Assembly (NCBI GenBank): GCA_964370185.1
Contig: CAYJIJ010000036.1
Coordinates: 1 to 24,274, forward strand
Source: CAYJEQ01 sp964370185
Lineage (GTDB): Bacteria > Bacillota > Clostridia > Oscillospirales > Ruminococcaceae
Direction: 5' to 3'
DNA: 24,274 nucleotides
The translations under genes and the position numbers were made by a program. Shown piece after piece: positions 15,577-23,628 of this stretch (position 1 is its first letter; each line of letters begins with the position of its first letter). Below the pieces are notes generated by a model. The model saw only the letters and a list, made by a program, of their open reading frames with translations. It did not search any database and was not told the DNA's origin.

Positions 15577-15622
15577 GCTCCAGTTAGCCGCTCAGTGTCA
15601 TCACAAAATAATAATTTATCGC
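15577..15622 (-). repeat. Dispersed repeat, copy B
   Basis: Same orientation as copy A and 155 nt upstream of it in the transcript. It keeps the GGAGC segment, GAGCGGC and the AT-rich tail, but here no start codon follows, and the TGCCG arm of the hairpin is changed so the stem is lost. This copy looks degenerate. Confidence 0.7.
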
Positions 15623-15647
15623 AAACAGTGATTATTCTATGGGCTTT

Positions 15648-16817
15648 TTAGCTAATGCGATGTGAATATATATGCGTGGGTGTGCTGTAATATAAGTCCC
15701 TATCTATTATTACCGCTTTTTTGCCAAGCTCTGTTTGAATAGTCTCAGTTTTTTCTAAATTATCGGAGTATACTACTATTTCATTTTCGCAGACCACATA
15801 CATTCCATCTTCATAAACGCTTATCATGCTAATTTCATCAAAAGCTTTTGTATCAAATATCGGATTTGTGTCTTCGTCTAATAAATAAGCTGTTATGCTT
15901 TGCGAAGCGGAATAATCAGTAAGTGCCACTGCGATATTATCAGCTGATTCAATGTCGTATGAATATAGGGTTTTATTATCAAATTCATACTCGTTCAAAC
16001 TGAAATTTGATATATCAATACTCCGTATAGCATTATCACTTATAAACACCGCTACGCCCTCTTTAAAATCGGTTTCCAGTATCATTTCATCACTGTACTC
16101 ACCTTTAAAAAGCTCGCTTCCATCAAATATATCAAAAATATGGATGTATGAGGTAATTATGCCATCAATGCTGTTTACCGAGGCGGCAATCACTTTGCTA
16201 TTGTCGGGAGAAATTGATAGATCAGTTATTATGCTCGAAGCGCTCGACCATCTAAATTGTCTGTCATATCCCTGCATAGAATTTTGCTTATATATGGTTA
16301 GTGAGCCTTGGTAATCCTCCGATTGTGTAGCTGTCCCAAATACTCCACCGTTTACTATATCCATATCTATTATGGGTTTATCCGTTGTATGAATATGCTC
16401 AACCCCTGAAGTGTTGATAATTTTAATCATATTCCCACCTCTTTGGGATAGAAGCAGTTCATTATCCGCACAGGCTATGAATGGGCTGCTCAGTCCGTGC
16501 TGTTCGCTCACCATTGCATAGGCGGAGGAATTGTAGATGTACAAATTCGTTTCGGTTAAAAGCACGGGGCTATCAGAAATTTCGTCCATGGATAAAACTT
16601 CGTCCGCTGGAAGCTCAAGGGGATAACCCGAACCGTTGTTCATCTGTGAAAAGAAATTATTTATGTAATCTATAATATTTACATCGCCGAAATTTCTCCA
16701 TAAAAGCACCCCAGAGACAATTATCGCACCCAAAAGAAAAATGCTGATTATTCTACCTTTAAGCCTGCTTTTTTTTCTGCGTCTTCGTATCTCTTCAAAA
16801 TCTGTGAGTTCTCCCAC
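15648..16817 (-). CDS. DUF5711-like membrane-anchored protein, function unknown
   Basis: A 389-aa protein. A highly basic N-terminus (RRRRKKSRLKGR, 11-22) precedes one membrane helix (about 23-40), so the large C-terminal part should face outward. That part is rich in beta-strand repeats of the form LLTETNLYIYNS, NELLLSQRGG, NKVIAASVNSIDG and YSYDIESADNIAVALTDY, suggesting a beta-propeller-like domain. I recognise the DUF5711 pattern from clostridial genomes, and no catalytic motif. The start is GTG with GGGGGTGA 4 nt upstream, 21 nt after truA, so it should share the upstream transcript. A role at the cell envelope is an inference from topology. Confidence 0.75.
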   Translation of the reverse strand: MGELTDFEEIRRRRKKSRLKGRIISIFLLGAIIVSGVLLWRNFGDVNIIDYINNFFSQMNNGSGYPLELPADEVLSMDEISDSPVLLTETNLYIYNSSAYAMVSEQHGLSSPFIACADNELLLSQRGGNMIKIINTSGVEHIHTTDKPIIDMDIVNGGVFGTATQSEDYQGSLTIYKQNSMQGYDRQFRWSSASSIITDLSISPDNSKVIAASVNSIDGIITSYIHIFDIFDGSELFKGEYSDEMILETDFKEGVAVFISDNAIRSIDISNFSLNEYEFDNKTLYSYDIESADNIAVALTDYSASQSITAYLLDEDTNPIFDTKAFDEISMISVYEDGMYVVCENEIVVYSDNLEKTETIQTELGKKAVIIDRDLYYSTPTHIYSHRIS

Positions 16818-16838
16818 AAATTCACCCCCAAACTAAGT

Positions 16839-17594
16839 CTATTTAAGCCATGGAGCAGTTTCATAATACACTTTATCCAAATACAGCCCACAAGCGGGAG
16901 CCGTGCGCCCTGCTTTGTTTCTGTCCCTACATTTAATTATTTCAGAAATATTTTCAGGGTCAATCATTCCCTGTGATGCGTCCACTATCGTGCCTGCCAT
17001 AATCCTTACCATATTGTAGAGAAAGCCATCCCCCTCCACAAAAAAGTTTATCATATCGCCGTCCCTTATCACTTTGGCAGAGTATATAGTCCGCTCAAAA
17101 TCGGTTATACTACTTCCTGACCTGCAAAAAGAGGTGAAGTCGTGCTTGCCGATAAACTGCTTTGCCACTTTGTCAGCTATTTTTTCATCAATATGGTACT
17201 TAAACTCCATTGCCCTACCGTGTAAAAACGGGTTTCGGATTTCGCTATTATGTATTTTATACTGGTATCGTTTGCCGATGCAGTTATACCTTGCGTGAAA
17301 GTCTTCCTCCACTTTTTTCACTTCAGTAACTACCACATCGAATGGGAGATTTATATTCATCCCTTTGATAATCCCCTCACAGGGTATCTCTTTATCGCAT
17401 TTCATCGAGATGTAAAATTCATTTGCATGCACGCCTGAGTCGGTACGTGAACATCCCTTTATGTCATATCTTTCTCCAAAGATTATTTCTATCGCATTTT
17501 GGAAAACTTCTGCAATGGTGATGCCGTTTTTCTGCACCTGAAAGCCTTTGTAATTACTGCCGTCATAGGCAATTTTAAATAGATAATTATTCAT
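16839..17594 (-). CDS. truA: tRNA pseudouridine synthase A (positions 38-40)
   Basis: Converts uridines 38-40 in the tRNA anticodon arm to pseudouridine; cytoplasmic. It is 251 aa from my chosen start, a normal TruA length. The catalytic Asp is D52 in SRTDSGVHA. Other family marks are KIAYDGSNYKGFQVQ at the N-terminus, GKHDFTSFC, and the C-terminal FLYNMVRIMAGTI. The longest frame would begin at 17648 inside ecfT, but the ATG at 17594 gives the family N-terminus MNNYLFKIAYDG and lies 2 nt after the ecfT stop, implying coupling. The order ecfA1-ecfA2-ecfT-truA is common in Firmicutes. Confidence 0.96.
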   Translation of the reverse strand: MNNYLFKIAYDGSNYKGFQVQKNGITIAEVFQNAIEIIFGERYDIKGCSRTDSGVHANEFYISMKCDKEIPCEGIIKGMNINLPFDVVVTEVKKVEEDFHARYNCIGKRYQYKIHNSEIRNPFLHGRAMEFKYHIDEKIADKVAKQFIGKHDFTSFCRSGSSITDFERTIYSAKVIRDGDMINFFVEGDGFLYNMVRIMAGTIVDASQGMIDPENISEIIKCRDRNKAGRTAPACGLYLDKVYYETAPWLK

Positions 17595-17596
17595 GG

Positions 17597-18412
17597 CTAA
17601 AACACCGAGGGGAATACATAATTTAGCGCCACTACCCCTGCCGACCACATGATTATCAACACAGCCGATATATAATCCACCGCAGTGAGCTTTAGTATTT
17701 TCATTCTTGTTCTACCCTCGCCACCTCTGTAACATCTGCATTCCATTGCAAGTGCAAGCTCGTCCGCCCTGCGAAATGAAGATACAAAGAGTGGTATTAG
17801 TATCGGTATCAATGCCTTTGCCCTCTGCATTAGGTTTCCGCTTTCCATGTCCGCTCCTCTTGCCTTTTGTGCGGACATAATTTTGTCGGTTTCCTCTATG
17901 AGTGTGGGAATAAATCTCAGCGCAATGGTCATCATCATCGCAAGTTCATGCACTGGGGCATTTATCTTTTTAAGAGGCGAGAGAAGCCTTTCTATTCCGT
18001 CGGTCAGTGCTATTGGGGAAGTTGTGTATGTTAAAAGTGAGCTTCCTGCAATTAGGCAAATTATACGCACTGCCATCATGGCGGAGATTAAAAGCCCATC
18101 GGTAGTAATCTTTATAATCCAAAATGAAAACAATATCCTACCTGAGGACACAAAAAACATATTGAGTACCGCCGTGAAAATAACTATCGGCAGTACAGGC
18201 TTTAAGCTCTTTGCAATCATTTTAATCGGTATTTTTGATATTAGATAGCAGAGCAGTGCCGCCACTATCCCCACACCTACTCCGTAGAGGTTTTGCGCTA
18301 TGAAAAGCATTACTATATACACTAAGGTAAGAATTATCTTCATCCTTGGGTCCATTTTATGAAGTGGCGATTCACCCGGAAAGTACTGCCCTATTGTGAT
18401 GTCTTTAAGCAT
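17597..18412 (-). CDS. ecfT: ECF transporter transmembrane subunit EcfT
   Basis: Membrane coupling subunit that joins EcfA1A2 to exchangeable vitamin-binding S subunits, 271 aa. It starts MLKDITIGQYFPGESPLHKMDPR, shortened here to its marks GQYFPGESPLH and MDPR, which is typical of group II EcfT. About five or six helices follow. The two cytoplasmic Ala-Arg-Gly helices that contact the ATPases are seen as QKARGADME and, less canonical, MECRCYRGGEGRT, where CRC stands in place of ARG. SD AAAGGAGC precedes the ATG, 15 nt after ecfA2. No S component is encoded in this window. Confidence 0.95.
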   Translation of the reverse strand: MLKDITIGQYFPGESPLHKMDPRMKIILTLVYIVMLFIAQNLYGVGVGIVAALLCYLISKIPIKMIAKSLKPVLPIVIFTAVLNMFFVSSGRILFSFWIIKITTDGLLISAMMAVRIICLIAGSSLLTYTTSPIALTDGIERLLSPLKKINAPVHELAMMMTIALRFIPTLIEETDKIMSAQKARGADMESGNLMQRAKALIPILIPLFVSSFRRADELALAMECRCYRGGEGRTRMKILKLTAVDYISAVLIIMWSAGVVALNYVFPSVF

Positions 18413-18427
18413 TAAATCGCTCCTTTA

Positions 18428-19282
18428 TTACCTTTTGTTTATTGCAGATAGTATTTCTGCCTTTGCCTGCTCTACGCTGAAAATATTGGTCTTTACATCA
18501 AGCCCTCTATTTTTTAGCATCTGCATAACCCTTGTTATCTGTGGCACTGCAAGTCCCATTTCTTCAATTTCAGCAGATTTTTTAAACACTTCGCTTACCT
18601 CACCATAGGTGAACACTTTGCTTTCATTCATCACAAGTACCTTTTCGGTGTGGTTTGCGATATCTTCCATGCTATGTGAAACTATGATTACAGTATTGCC
18701 TTTATTTTTGTGATAATCCTTAATAAGCTTAAATATTTGCTCCCTGCCTGCAGGGTCAAGTCCTGCGGTGGGCTCGTCTAAAATTAGCACCGAGGGCTCC
18801 ATTGCAATTACCCCAGCAATTGCCACTCTGCGTTTTTGCCCGCCTGAGAGCTCAAAAGGTGATTTTGCAAGCAGTGCTTCGTCAATTCCTACCGCTTGTG
18901 CCGATTGCCTTACACACCTATCTATCTCACTTTCACTAAGCCCCATATTTGTAGGGCCGTATGCTATGTCCTTATATACAGTTTCTTCGAAAAGCTGGTA
19001 CTCGGGATACTGAAAAACAAGCCCCACTTTAAATCTAAACTGCCTTATATCGCTTTTGTCCGCCCACATATCTTCGCCATCAATGTATATCTTGCCGTCA
19101 GTGGGTTTTAAAAGCCCATTAAAATGCTGTATTAGGGTGGATTTTCCCGAGCCTGTATGCCCGATTAATCCCACCATTTCACCCTGCTCTATCTCAATAT
19201 TTATATCCCTTATAGCCGCCTTTTCAAAAGGTGTCCCCTTAGAATATATGTGGGATAGATTTTCGGTTTTTACTGCAAACAT
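18428..19282 (-). CDS. ecfA2: ECF transporter ATPase EcfA2
   Basis: One of two ATPases of the shared energy module for vitamin and micronutrient ECF transporters, 284 aa. Motifs: Walker A GHTGSGKS (41-48), Q-loop VFQYPEYQLFEETV (Q91), signature LSGGQKRR (145-152), Walker B LILDEPTAGLDP (166-177) and switch His in IIVSHSMEDI. The Q-loop form FQYPEYQLFEETV is typical of EcfA2 rather than EcfA1. The ATG has GGGGGT upstream. It lies 148 nt after ecfA1, unusually far for this pair, with a hairpin in the gap. Confidence 0.95.
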   Translation of the reverse strand: MFAVKTENLSHIYSKGTPFEKAAIRDINIEIEQGEMVGLIGHTGSGKSTLIQHFNGLLKPTDGKIYIDGEDMWADKSDIRQFRFKVGLVFQYPEYQLFEETVYKDIAYGPTNMGLSESEIDRCVRQSAQAVGIDEALLAKSPFELSGGQKRRVAIAGVIAMEPSVLILDEPTAGLDPAGREQIFKLIKDYHKNKGNTVIIVSHSMEDIANHTEKVLVMNESKVFTYGEVSEVFKKSAEIEEMGLAVPQITRVMQMLKNRGLDVKTNIFSVEQAKAEILSAINKR

Positions 19283-19331
19283 CTTTTACCCCCGAATAGT
19301 TTTAATTAATAAGTAATATTAAAAAGCTTTT

Positions 19332-19349
19332 CGCTCACTTTTGTGAGCG
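19332..19349 (-). terminator. Hairpin in the ecfA1-ecfA2 gap
   Basis: CGCTCAC (19332-19338) pairs with GTGAGCG (19343-19349) around TTTT. On the minus strand AAAAGC separates it from a TTTTT run, and AAAAGCTTTT is itself palindromic. It may reduce read-through or be a processing site. I see no clear promoter for ecfA2 in the 148-nt gap, so full termination seems unlikely. Confidence 0.35.
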
Positions 19350-19430
19350 CACAAATACATTGCCTTTAGATGCCATAATTTTTTGAAAAATATAGATTAA
19401 CTTTTTCACTCTTCATTATTACTTCTTCGC

Positions 19431-20270
19431 TTATATAAGTCCCATCACTGCATTTACACAGTCTTCTTCGGTGATTATTTCGTCCGATAAAACACACCCA
19501 GCTTTTTTAAGCTCGTATATTAGCTCAGTGGTCTGCGGTACATCAAGACCCACCTTTTTTAGTATGCTTATGTGTGAGAACACCTTGCTTGGGATGTCGT
19601 CGAGTATTATCTCTCCTGCATCCATCACAACAACCCTGTCGCACACCGCCGCTTCATCCATATAGTGGGTAATAGTGACTACAGTTATTCCATATTCTTC
19701 TTTGAGACGCTTAATCGTGCGCATTACTTCTCTGCGACCCCTTGGGTCAAGCATTGCAGTGGGCTCGTCAAGCACTATGCATTTGGGGCGCATTGCTATA
19801 ATTCCTGCAATGGCAATCCGCTGCTTTTGTCCACCCGAGAGCAGATGCGGTGCATGGGTGCGGTACTCATACATACCAACGCTTTTGAGCGCTTCATCCA
19901 CCCTTTTGCGAATTTCTGTGGGCTCTACACCCATATTTTCCAGTGCAAATGCCACATCTTCTTCTACAATGGTCGCCACAATTTGGTTATCTGGATTTTG
20001 GAAAACCATCCCCACAGTGCTTCTTATATCATAGAGCTTATTTTCGTCCTTGGTGTTCATCTCAAGCACTATGCATTCCCCTGTTTGCGGCATTAATATT
20101 GCATTAAAGTGCTTTGCTAAGGTGGATTTTCCAGAGCCGTTATGCCCTAAAATAGCAGTAATTTCGCCTTCGTTTATCGAAAGATTGAGGTCTTTAAATA
20201 CAATATTATTTTTACCCTCTTCCTCACGATAGGCAAAGCTTAAATTAGTGGCCCTTATTATTTCGCTCAT
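19431..20270 (-). CDS. ecfA1: ECF transporter ATPase EcfA1
   Basis: Second ATPase of the ECF energy module, 279 aa. Motifs: Walker A GHNGSGKS (42-49), Q-loop MVFQNPDNQIVATIVEEDVAF (key part QNPDNQ, Q91), signature LSGGQKQR (144-151), Walker B CIVLDEPTAMLDP and switch His in TITHYMDEA. The QNPDNQ form marks EcfA1. The longest frame begins at 20309, but the ATG at 20270 gives the family N-terminus MSEIIRATNLSFAY, overlaps the methyltransferase stop as ATGA and has GAAAGGGG upstream. It is therefore likely coupled to the methyltransferase gene. Confidence 0.95.
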   Translation of the reverse strand: MSEIIRATNLSFAYREEEGKNNIVFKDLNLSINEGEITAILGHNGSGKSTLAKHFNAILMPQTGECIVLEMNTKDENKLYDIRSTVGMVFQNPDNQIVATIVEEDVAFALENMGVEPTEIRKRVDEALKSVGMYEYRTHAPHLLSGGQKQRIAIAGIIAMRPKCIVLDEPTAMLDPRGRREVMRTIKRLKEEYGITVVTITHYMDEAAVCDRVVVMDAGEIILDDIPSKVFSHISILKKVGLDVPQTTELIYELKKAGCVLSDEIITEEDCVNAVMGLI

Positions 20271-21139
20271 CTGCTTTTTGCCCCTTTCCAGATAGCTGTA
20301 CTGCCGCATGGCAATATGTAACCGCTCTCCTTTACAGGAAGACCTATTTCTGAAGAGGATACCTCGCCACCATGCTCCTTTGCTATGGTGACTCCAAGCA
20401 GATATTCCATAACCGAGGCACTAAGCCCCGTGGTGTAGGAATTAAGCAGTAAAAAGAGTGAGTCCTCCCTTAAAAGCTTACTACAAAGCTCTGCTAAATT
20501 ATACACTTGATCTTCAAGCTTCCACACCTCGCCACCGGGGCCTCTGCCGTATGAGGGGGGATCCATGATTATGCCATCATATGTGTTTCCCCTGCGGATT
20601 TCACGCTCGATAAATTTAACACAATCGTCCACAATCCAGCGAATAGGTCGCTCAGCAAGTCCCGATAGTGCCGCATTATCCCTTGCCCATGCAACCATGC
20701 CTTTGCTCGCATCGACATGGCAAACATTTGCACCTGCCGCCGCACAGGCGAGTGTAGCTCCACCCGTATATGCGAAGAGGTTTAGTATTTTTACAGGCTT
20801 TTTTGCATCTCTGATGCAGTCCGCCATATAATCCCAGTTTACCGCCTGCTCGGGGAATAGCCCTGTGTGCTTAAATCCCGTGGGGCGAATGTGAAACTTT
20901 AGCTCACCATAGCTAATTTGCCACTGCTTTTTAAGCATTTCAGGCTTGTCCCAGCTTCCACCGCCCGATTGCGAGCGTGTATACCTCGCATCGGCTTTTT
21001 TCCAGACATTCCCCTTAGGGTTATTCCAAAGCACCTGAGGGTCGGGGCGTGCTAAGAGCACTTCACCCCAACGCTCAAGTTTTTCACCCTCGGTGCAGTC
21101 CACTATTTCAAAATCCGTCCATTTATCGCTTACTCTCAT
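20267..21139 (-). CDS. Class I SAM-dependent methyltransferase, RlmI/RlmK-like
   Basis: A 290-aa methyltransferase of the COG1092-type, the group that includes 23S rRNA cytosine-5 and guanine methylases. The SAM-binding motif I is ILNLFAYTGGATL (118-130) with the acidic D143 in HVDASKGM. The catalytic-type motif IV is MDPPSYGRG (192-200). The N-terminal third (PQVLWNNPKG, GELKFHIRPTGFKHTGLFPEQ) is a recognised feature of this subgroup. There is no PUA domain, unlike E. coli RlmI. The RNA target cannot be told from sequence. It has an AAGGA site 8 nt before the ATG, lies 12 nt after glmM, and overlaps ecfA1. Confidence 0.85.
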   Translation of the reverse strand: MRVSDKWTDFEIVDCTEGEKLERWGEVLLARPDPQVLWNNPKGNVWKKADARYTRSQSGGGSWDKPEMLKKQWQISYGELKFHIRPTGFKHTGLFPEQAVNWDYMADCIRDAKKPVKILNLFAYTGGATLACAAAGANVCHVDASKGMVAWARDNAALSGLAERPIRWIVDDCVKFIEREIRRGNTYDGIIMDPPSYGRGPGGEVWKLEDQVYNLAELCSKLLREDSLFLLLNSYTTGLSASVMEYLLGVTIAKEHGGEVSSSEIGLPVKESGYILPCGSTAIWKGAKSR

Positions 21140-21151
21140 ATGTCTTTTCCT

Positions 21152-22501
21152 TTATACAAGCTCCTTAATAACCGAAGCTATATCATTCGCTATATTTTGT
21201 GTTTCTTCTTCGTTTTCCGCTTCCACCATAACCCTCACAAGTGGCTCAGTGCCCGAGGCACGCACTAAAATCCTGCCCCTGCCCTTTAGTTGATTAGTGT
21301 GAAAGTCTATCTTTTCATTTACCATATGGCTTAGATGATAATTTGCCTTTACATGCTCATTTACCTTTATATTGAGAAGTGTTTGTGGATAAACTTTCAT
21401 CACTTCTTTAAGCTCTTTTAGGCTTTTGCCTGTTTCGGATATTGCTTTTAGCGTCATGAGTGCCGAGAGCTGACCGTCACCAGTTGTCATATAGTCGGAT
21501 AAGATAATGTGCCCCGACTGCTCACCGCCTAAATTATATCCATTTTCTATCATATGTGCAAGAACATATCTATCCCCTACTTTTGTGGTAGGTACATTAA
21601 TGTCTGCATTTTCTGCAAACTTCATAAATCCTAAATTACTCATAACAGTTGCCACTATCGTGTCGGATTTTAGCATACCTTTGCTTTTAAGATAACTGCC
21701 TATAATAGCCATAAGTCTATCGCCGTCTATAAGCTCCCCGTCTTCATCAACTGCTAAAAATCTATCTGCATCGCCGTCAAACGCTATACCCATGTCGCAT
21801 TTATTTGCCTTTACATACTCTGCCAAAAGTCCCGTATGGGTGGAGCCGCAATTTTCATTAATATTTATTCCATTAGGAGTTATATTTAGCAGCGTGCAGT
21901 CCATTTTCAAATCTTCGAAAATTTCTCTTGCAGTGGATACTGCACTGCCGTTTGAGCAGTCTATCGCCACCTTAAAGTTTGGCATTTCGTATAAATTTAT
22001 GCAGTCTTTAAGATATTTTGAGTAGCTGTGCACCGCTTTATGCTCATAAACCGATACGCCAATGCTGTCAAATGTTTTTTCTTCCTGCATTATCTTTTTG
22101 CCGAGTACTATTGCTTCTATTTCTTCTTCCTCACTGTCGGACAATTTATATCCATCGCCAGAGAATATTTTTATTCCGTTATATTCGTAGCTATTGTGGC
22201 TTGCAGATATCATCACACCGCCATCAGCCTTCATCTCTTTTGTGATATATGCCACCGCAGGTGTTGGTACTACTCCTATCTTCACCACATCAACACCGCC
22301 TGCGCAAAGTCCTGCGCATATGGCATTTTCGATCATGTCGGAAGATATCCTTGTATCCTTTCCAAGTACCACTTTAGGCTTATCATCGCTTCTTGCAGTG
22401 ATTACCTGCGCCGTAGCCCTGCCTATTTTATATGCAAATTCAGAGCTGAGTGCCACTCCTGCAACACCCCTTACTCCGTCAGTTCCAAATATCGCTCCCA
22501 T
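21152..22501 (-). CDS. glmM: Phosphoglucosamine mutase
   Basis: Interconverts glucosamine-6-phosphate and glucosamine-1-phosphate, an early step toward UDP-GlcNAc and peptidoglycan; cytoplasmic. Length 449 aa, the normal size. It starts MGAIFGTDGVRGVAG. The phosphorylated serine is S101 in MISASHN; the next residue is Ser instead of the usual Pro, an ordinary variation. The Mg2+ loop is AFDGDADR (near 240) and the phosphate-binding loop RASGTEPLVRVMVEA (near 410). The site is AAAGGAA before the ATG. A TATAAT at 22531-22536 suggests its own promoter, so glmM may head the run of genes down to the cvpA-family gene. Confidence 0.97.
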   Translation of the reverse strand: MGAIFGTDGVRGVAGVALSSEFAYKIGRATAQVITARSDDKPKVVLGKDTRISSDMIENAICAGLCAGGVDVVKIGVVPTPAVAYITKEMKADGGVMISASHNSYEYNGIKIFSGDGYKLSDSEEEEIEAIVLGKKIMQEEKTFDSIGVSVYEHKAVHSYSKYLKDCINLYEMPNFKVAIDCSNGSAVSTAREIFEDLKMDCTLLNITPNGININENCGSTHTGLLAEYVKANKCDMGIAFDGDADRFLAVDEDGELIDGDRLMAIIGSYLKSKGMLKSDTIVATVMSNLGFMKFAENADINVPTTKVGDRYVLAHMIENGYNLGGEQSGHIILSDYMTTGDGQLSALMTLKAISETGKSLKELKEVMKVYPQTLLNIKVNEHVKANYHLSHMVNEKIDFHTNQLKGRGRILVRASGTEPLVRVMVEAENEEETQNIANDIASVIKELV

Positions 22502-22530
22502 ATGTGATTATTCCTTTCATGGTGCATTTA

Positions 22531-22559
22531 ATTATATAGTGAATGATGCCGCATTCTAT
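22531..22559 (-). promoter_or_regulatory. Weak candidate promoter of glmM
   Basis: A perfect -10 TATAAT (22531-22536) on the minus strand lies about 30 nt before the glmM start, giving a short leader. The -35 position 17 nt upstream (ATAGAA) is a poor match. The 81-nt gap after ruvB shows no clear terminator apart from an AT-rich palindrome, ATAAAAC-A-GTTTTAT, over the ruvB stop. Confidence 0.35.
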
Positions 22560-22582
22560 CCAGCTAAAACCATAAAACAGTT

Positions 22583-23611
22583 TTATAAAAGTGTTGTCTG
22601 TCCACCTGGGAGTGCTACCCCTAAATGGGAATACGCCTTTTGAGTTACGCATCTGCCCCTCGGTGTCCTGCTTAAAAAGCCCACCTGCATCAAAAATGGC
22701 TCGCAGACATCTTCAAGCGTTATAGCTTCTTCACCTATTGCCGCCGCTATGGTTTCTATTCCAACAGGGCCTCCACCGTAATTTTTAATAATTGTCATCA
22801 GCATTCGCCTGTCTATTGAATCAAGACCTAATGCATCTATTTCCATTCTGTCGAGTGCTACCTTTGCAATGTCGCAAGTTATTATTCCATCCCCTACCAC
22901 CTGTGCAAAGTCCCTGCCTCTTTTGAGTAGTCTATTTGCTATACGGGGAGTTCCTCTACTTCTTCTTGCGAGTTCGGTTGCTCCGCCCTCGTCGCATTCT
23001 ATCCCTAAAATCTGTGCGCTTCGCTTTATAATAAATGCAAGCTCTTCTTCTGTGTAGAGCTCCAGTCTTTCGATAACGCCAAATCTATCCCTGAGCGGTG
23101 CGGAGAGCTGTCCCGCCCTTGTGGTAGCGCCTATCAGCGTAAATTTAGGGAGATCTATCCTAAGGCTTCTTGCCGATGGGCCTTTGCCTATGATTATATC
23201 GAGCGCATAATCCTCCATTGCAGGATAGAGCACCTCTTCAACACTGCGGTTTAGCCTGTGTATTTCATCTATAAAAAGAATATCATTTTCGCTTAAATTG
23301 GTAAGCAGTGCCGCTAAGTCCCCCGGCTTTTCAATAGCGGGGCCCGAGGTAATTCTGATATTTACATTCATCTCATTTGCAATAATTGTTGACAGGGTTG
23401 TTTTACCAAGTCCTGGAGGGCCGTATAGCAAAACATGGTCTATGGGCTCACCCCTGCCTTTTGCCGCCTCTATATATATCTTTATATTTTCTTTTACCTT
23501 TTCCTGGCCTATATAATCCCTTAAAACCTTTGGCCTAAGTGAGTTTTCCACCTGTGAATCTTCGGGGGTATACTCAGGGTCAATAAGCCTGTTTTCAAAA
23601 TCCATTTCCAC
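22583..23611 (-). CDS. ruvB: Holliday junction branch migration helicase RuvB
   Basis: Hexameric AAA+ motor that drives branch migration of recombination junctions with RuvA, 342 aa. Motifs: LRPKVLRDYIGQ near the N-terminus, Walker A LLYGPPGLGKTTL (about 61-73), Walker B LFIDEIHRLN, sensor 1 LIGATTRAG, and arginine-finger region APLRDRFG. The C-terminal winged helix has GGGPVGIETIAAAI and QVGFLSRTPRGR. The chosen start is GTG, 9 nt after GGAGG; an ATG two codons later is an alternative. It lies 17 nt after ruvA, so the two are co-transcribed. Confidence 0.97.
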   Translation of the reverse strand: MEMDFENRLIDPEYTPEDSQVENSLRPKVLRDYIGQEKVKENIKIYIEAAKGRGEPIDHVLLYGPPGLGKTTLSTIIANEMNVNIRITSGPAIEKPGDLAALLTNLSENDILFIDEIHRLNRSVEEVLYPAMEDYALDIIIGKGPSARSLRIDLPKFTLIGATTRAGQLSAPLRDRFGVIERLELYTEEELAFIIKRSAQILGIECDEGGATELARRSRGTPRIANRLLKRGRDFAQVVGDGIITCDIAKVALDRMEIDALGLDSIDRRMLMTIIKNYGGGPVGIETIAAAIGEEAITLEDVCEPFLMQVGFLSRTPRGRCVTQKAYSHLGVALPGGQTTLL

Positions 23612-23628
23612 CTAAACACGCCTCCTCT

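Noticed and set aside
22028..22507. A 159-codon plus-strand frame opposite glmM
   Set aside because: It lies antisense to a clear glmM gene, has a Cys/Tyr/His-rich composition typical of shadow frames, and no family pattern.
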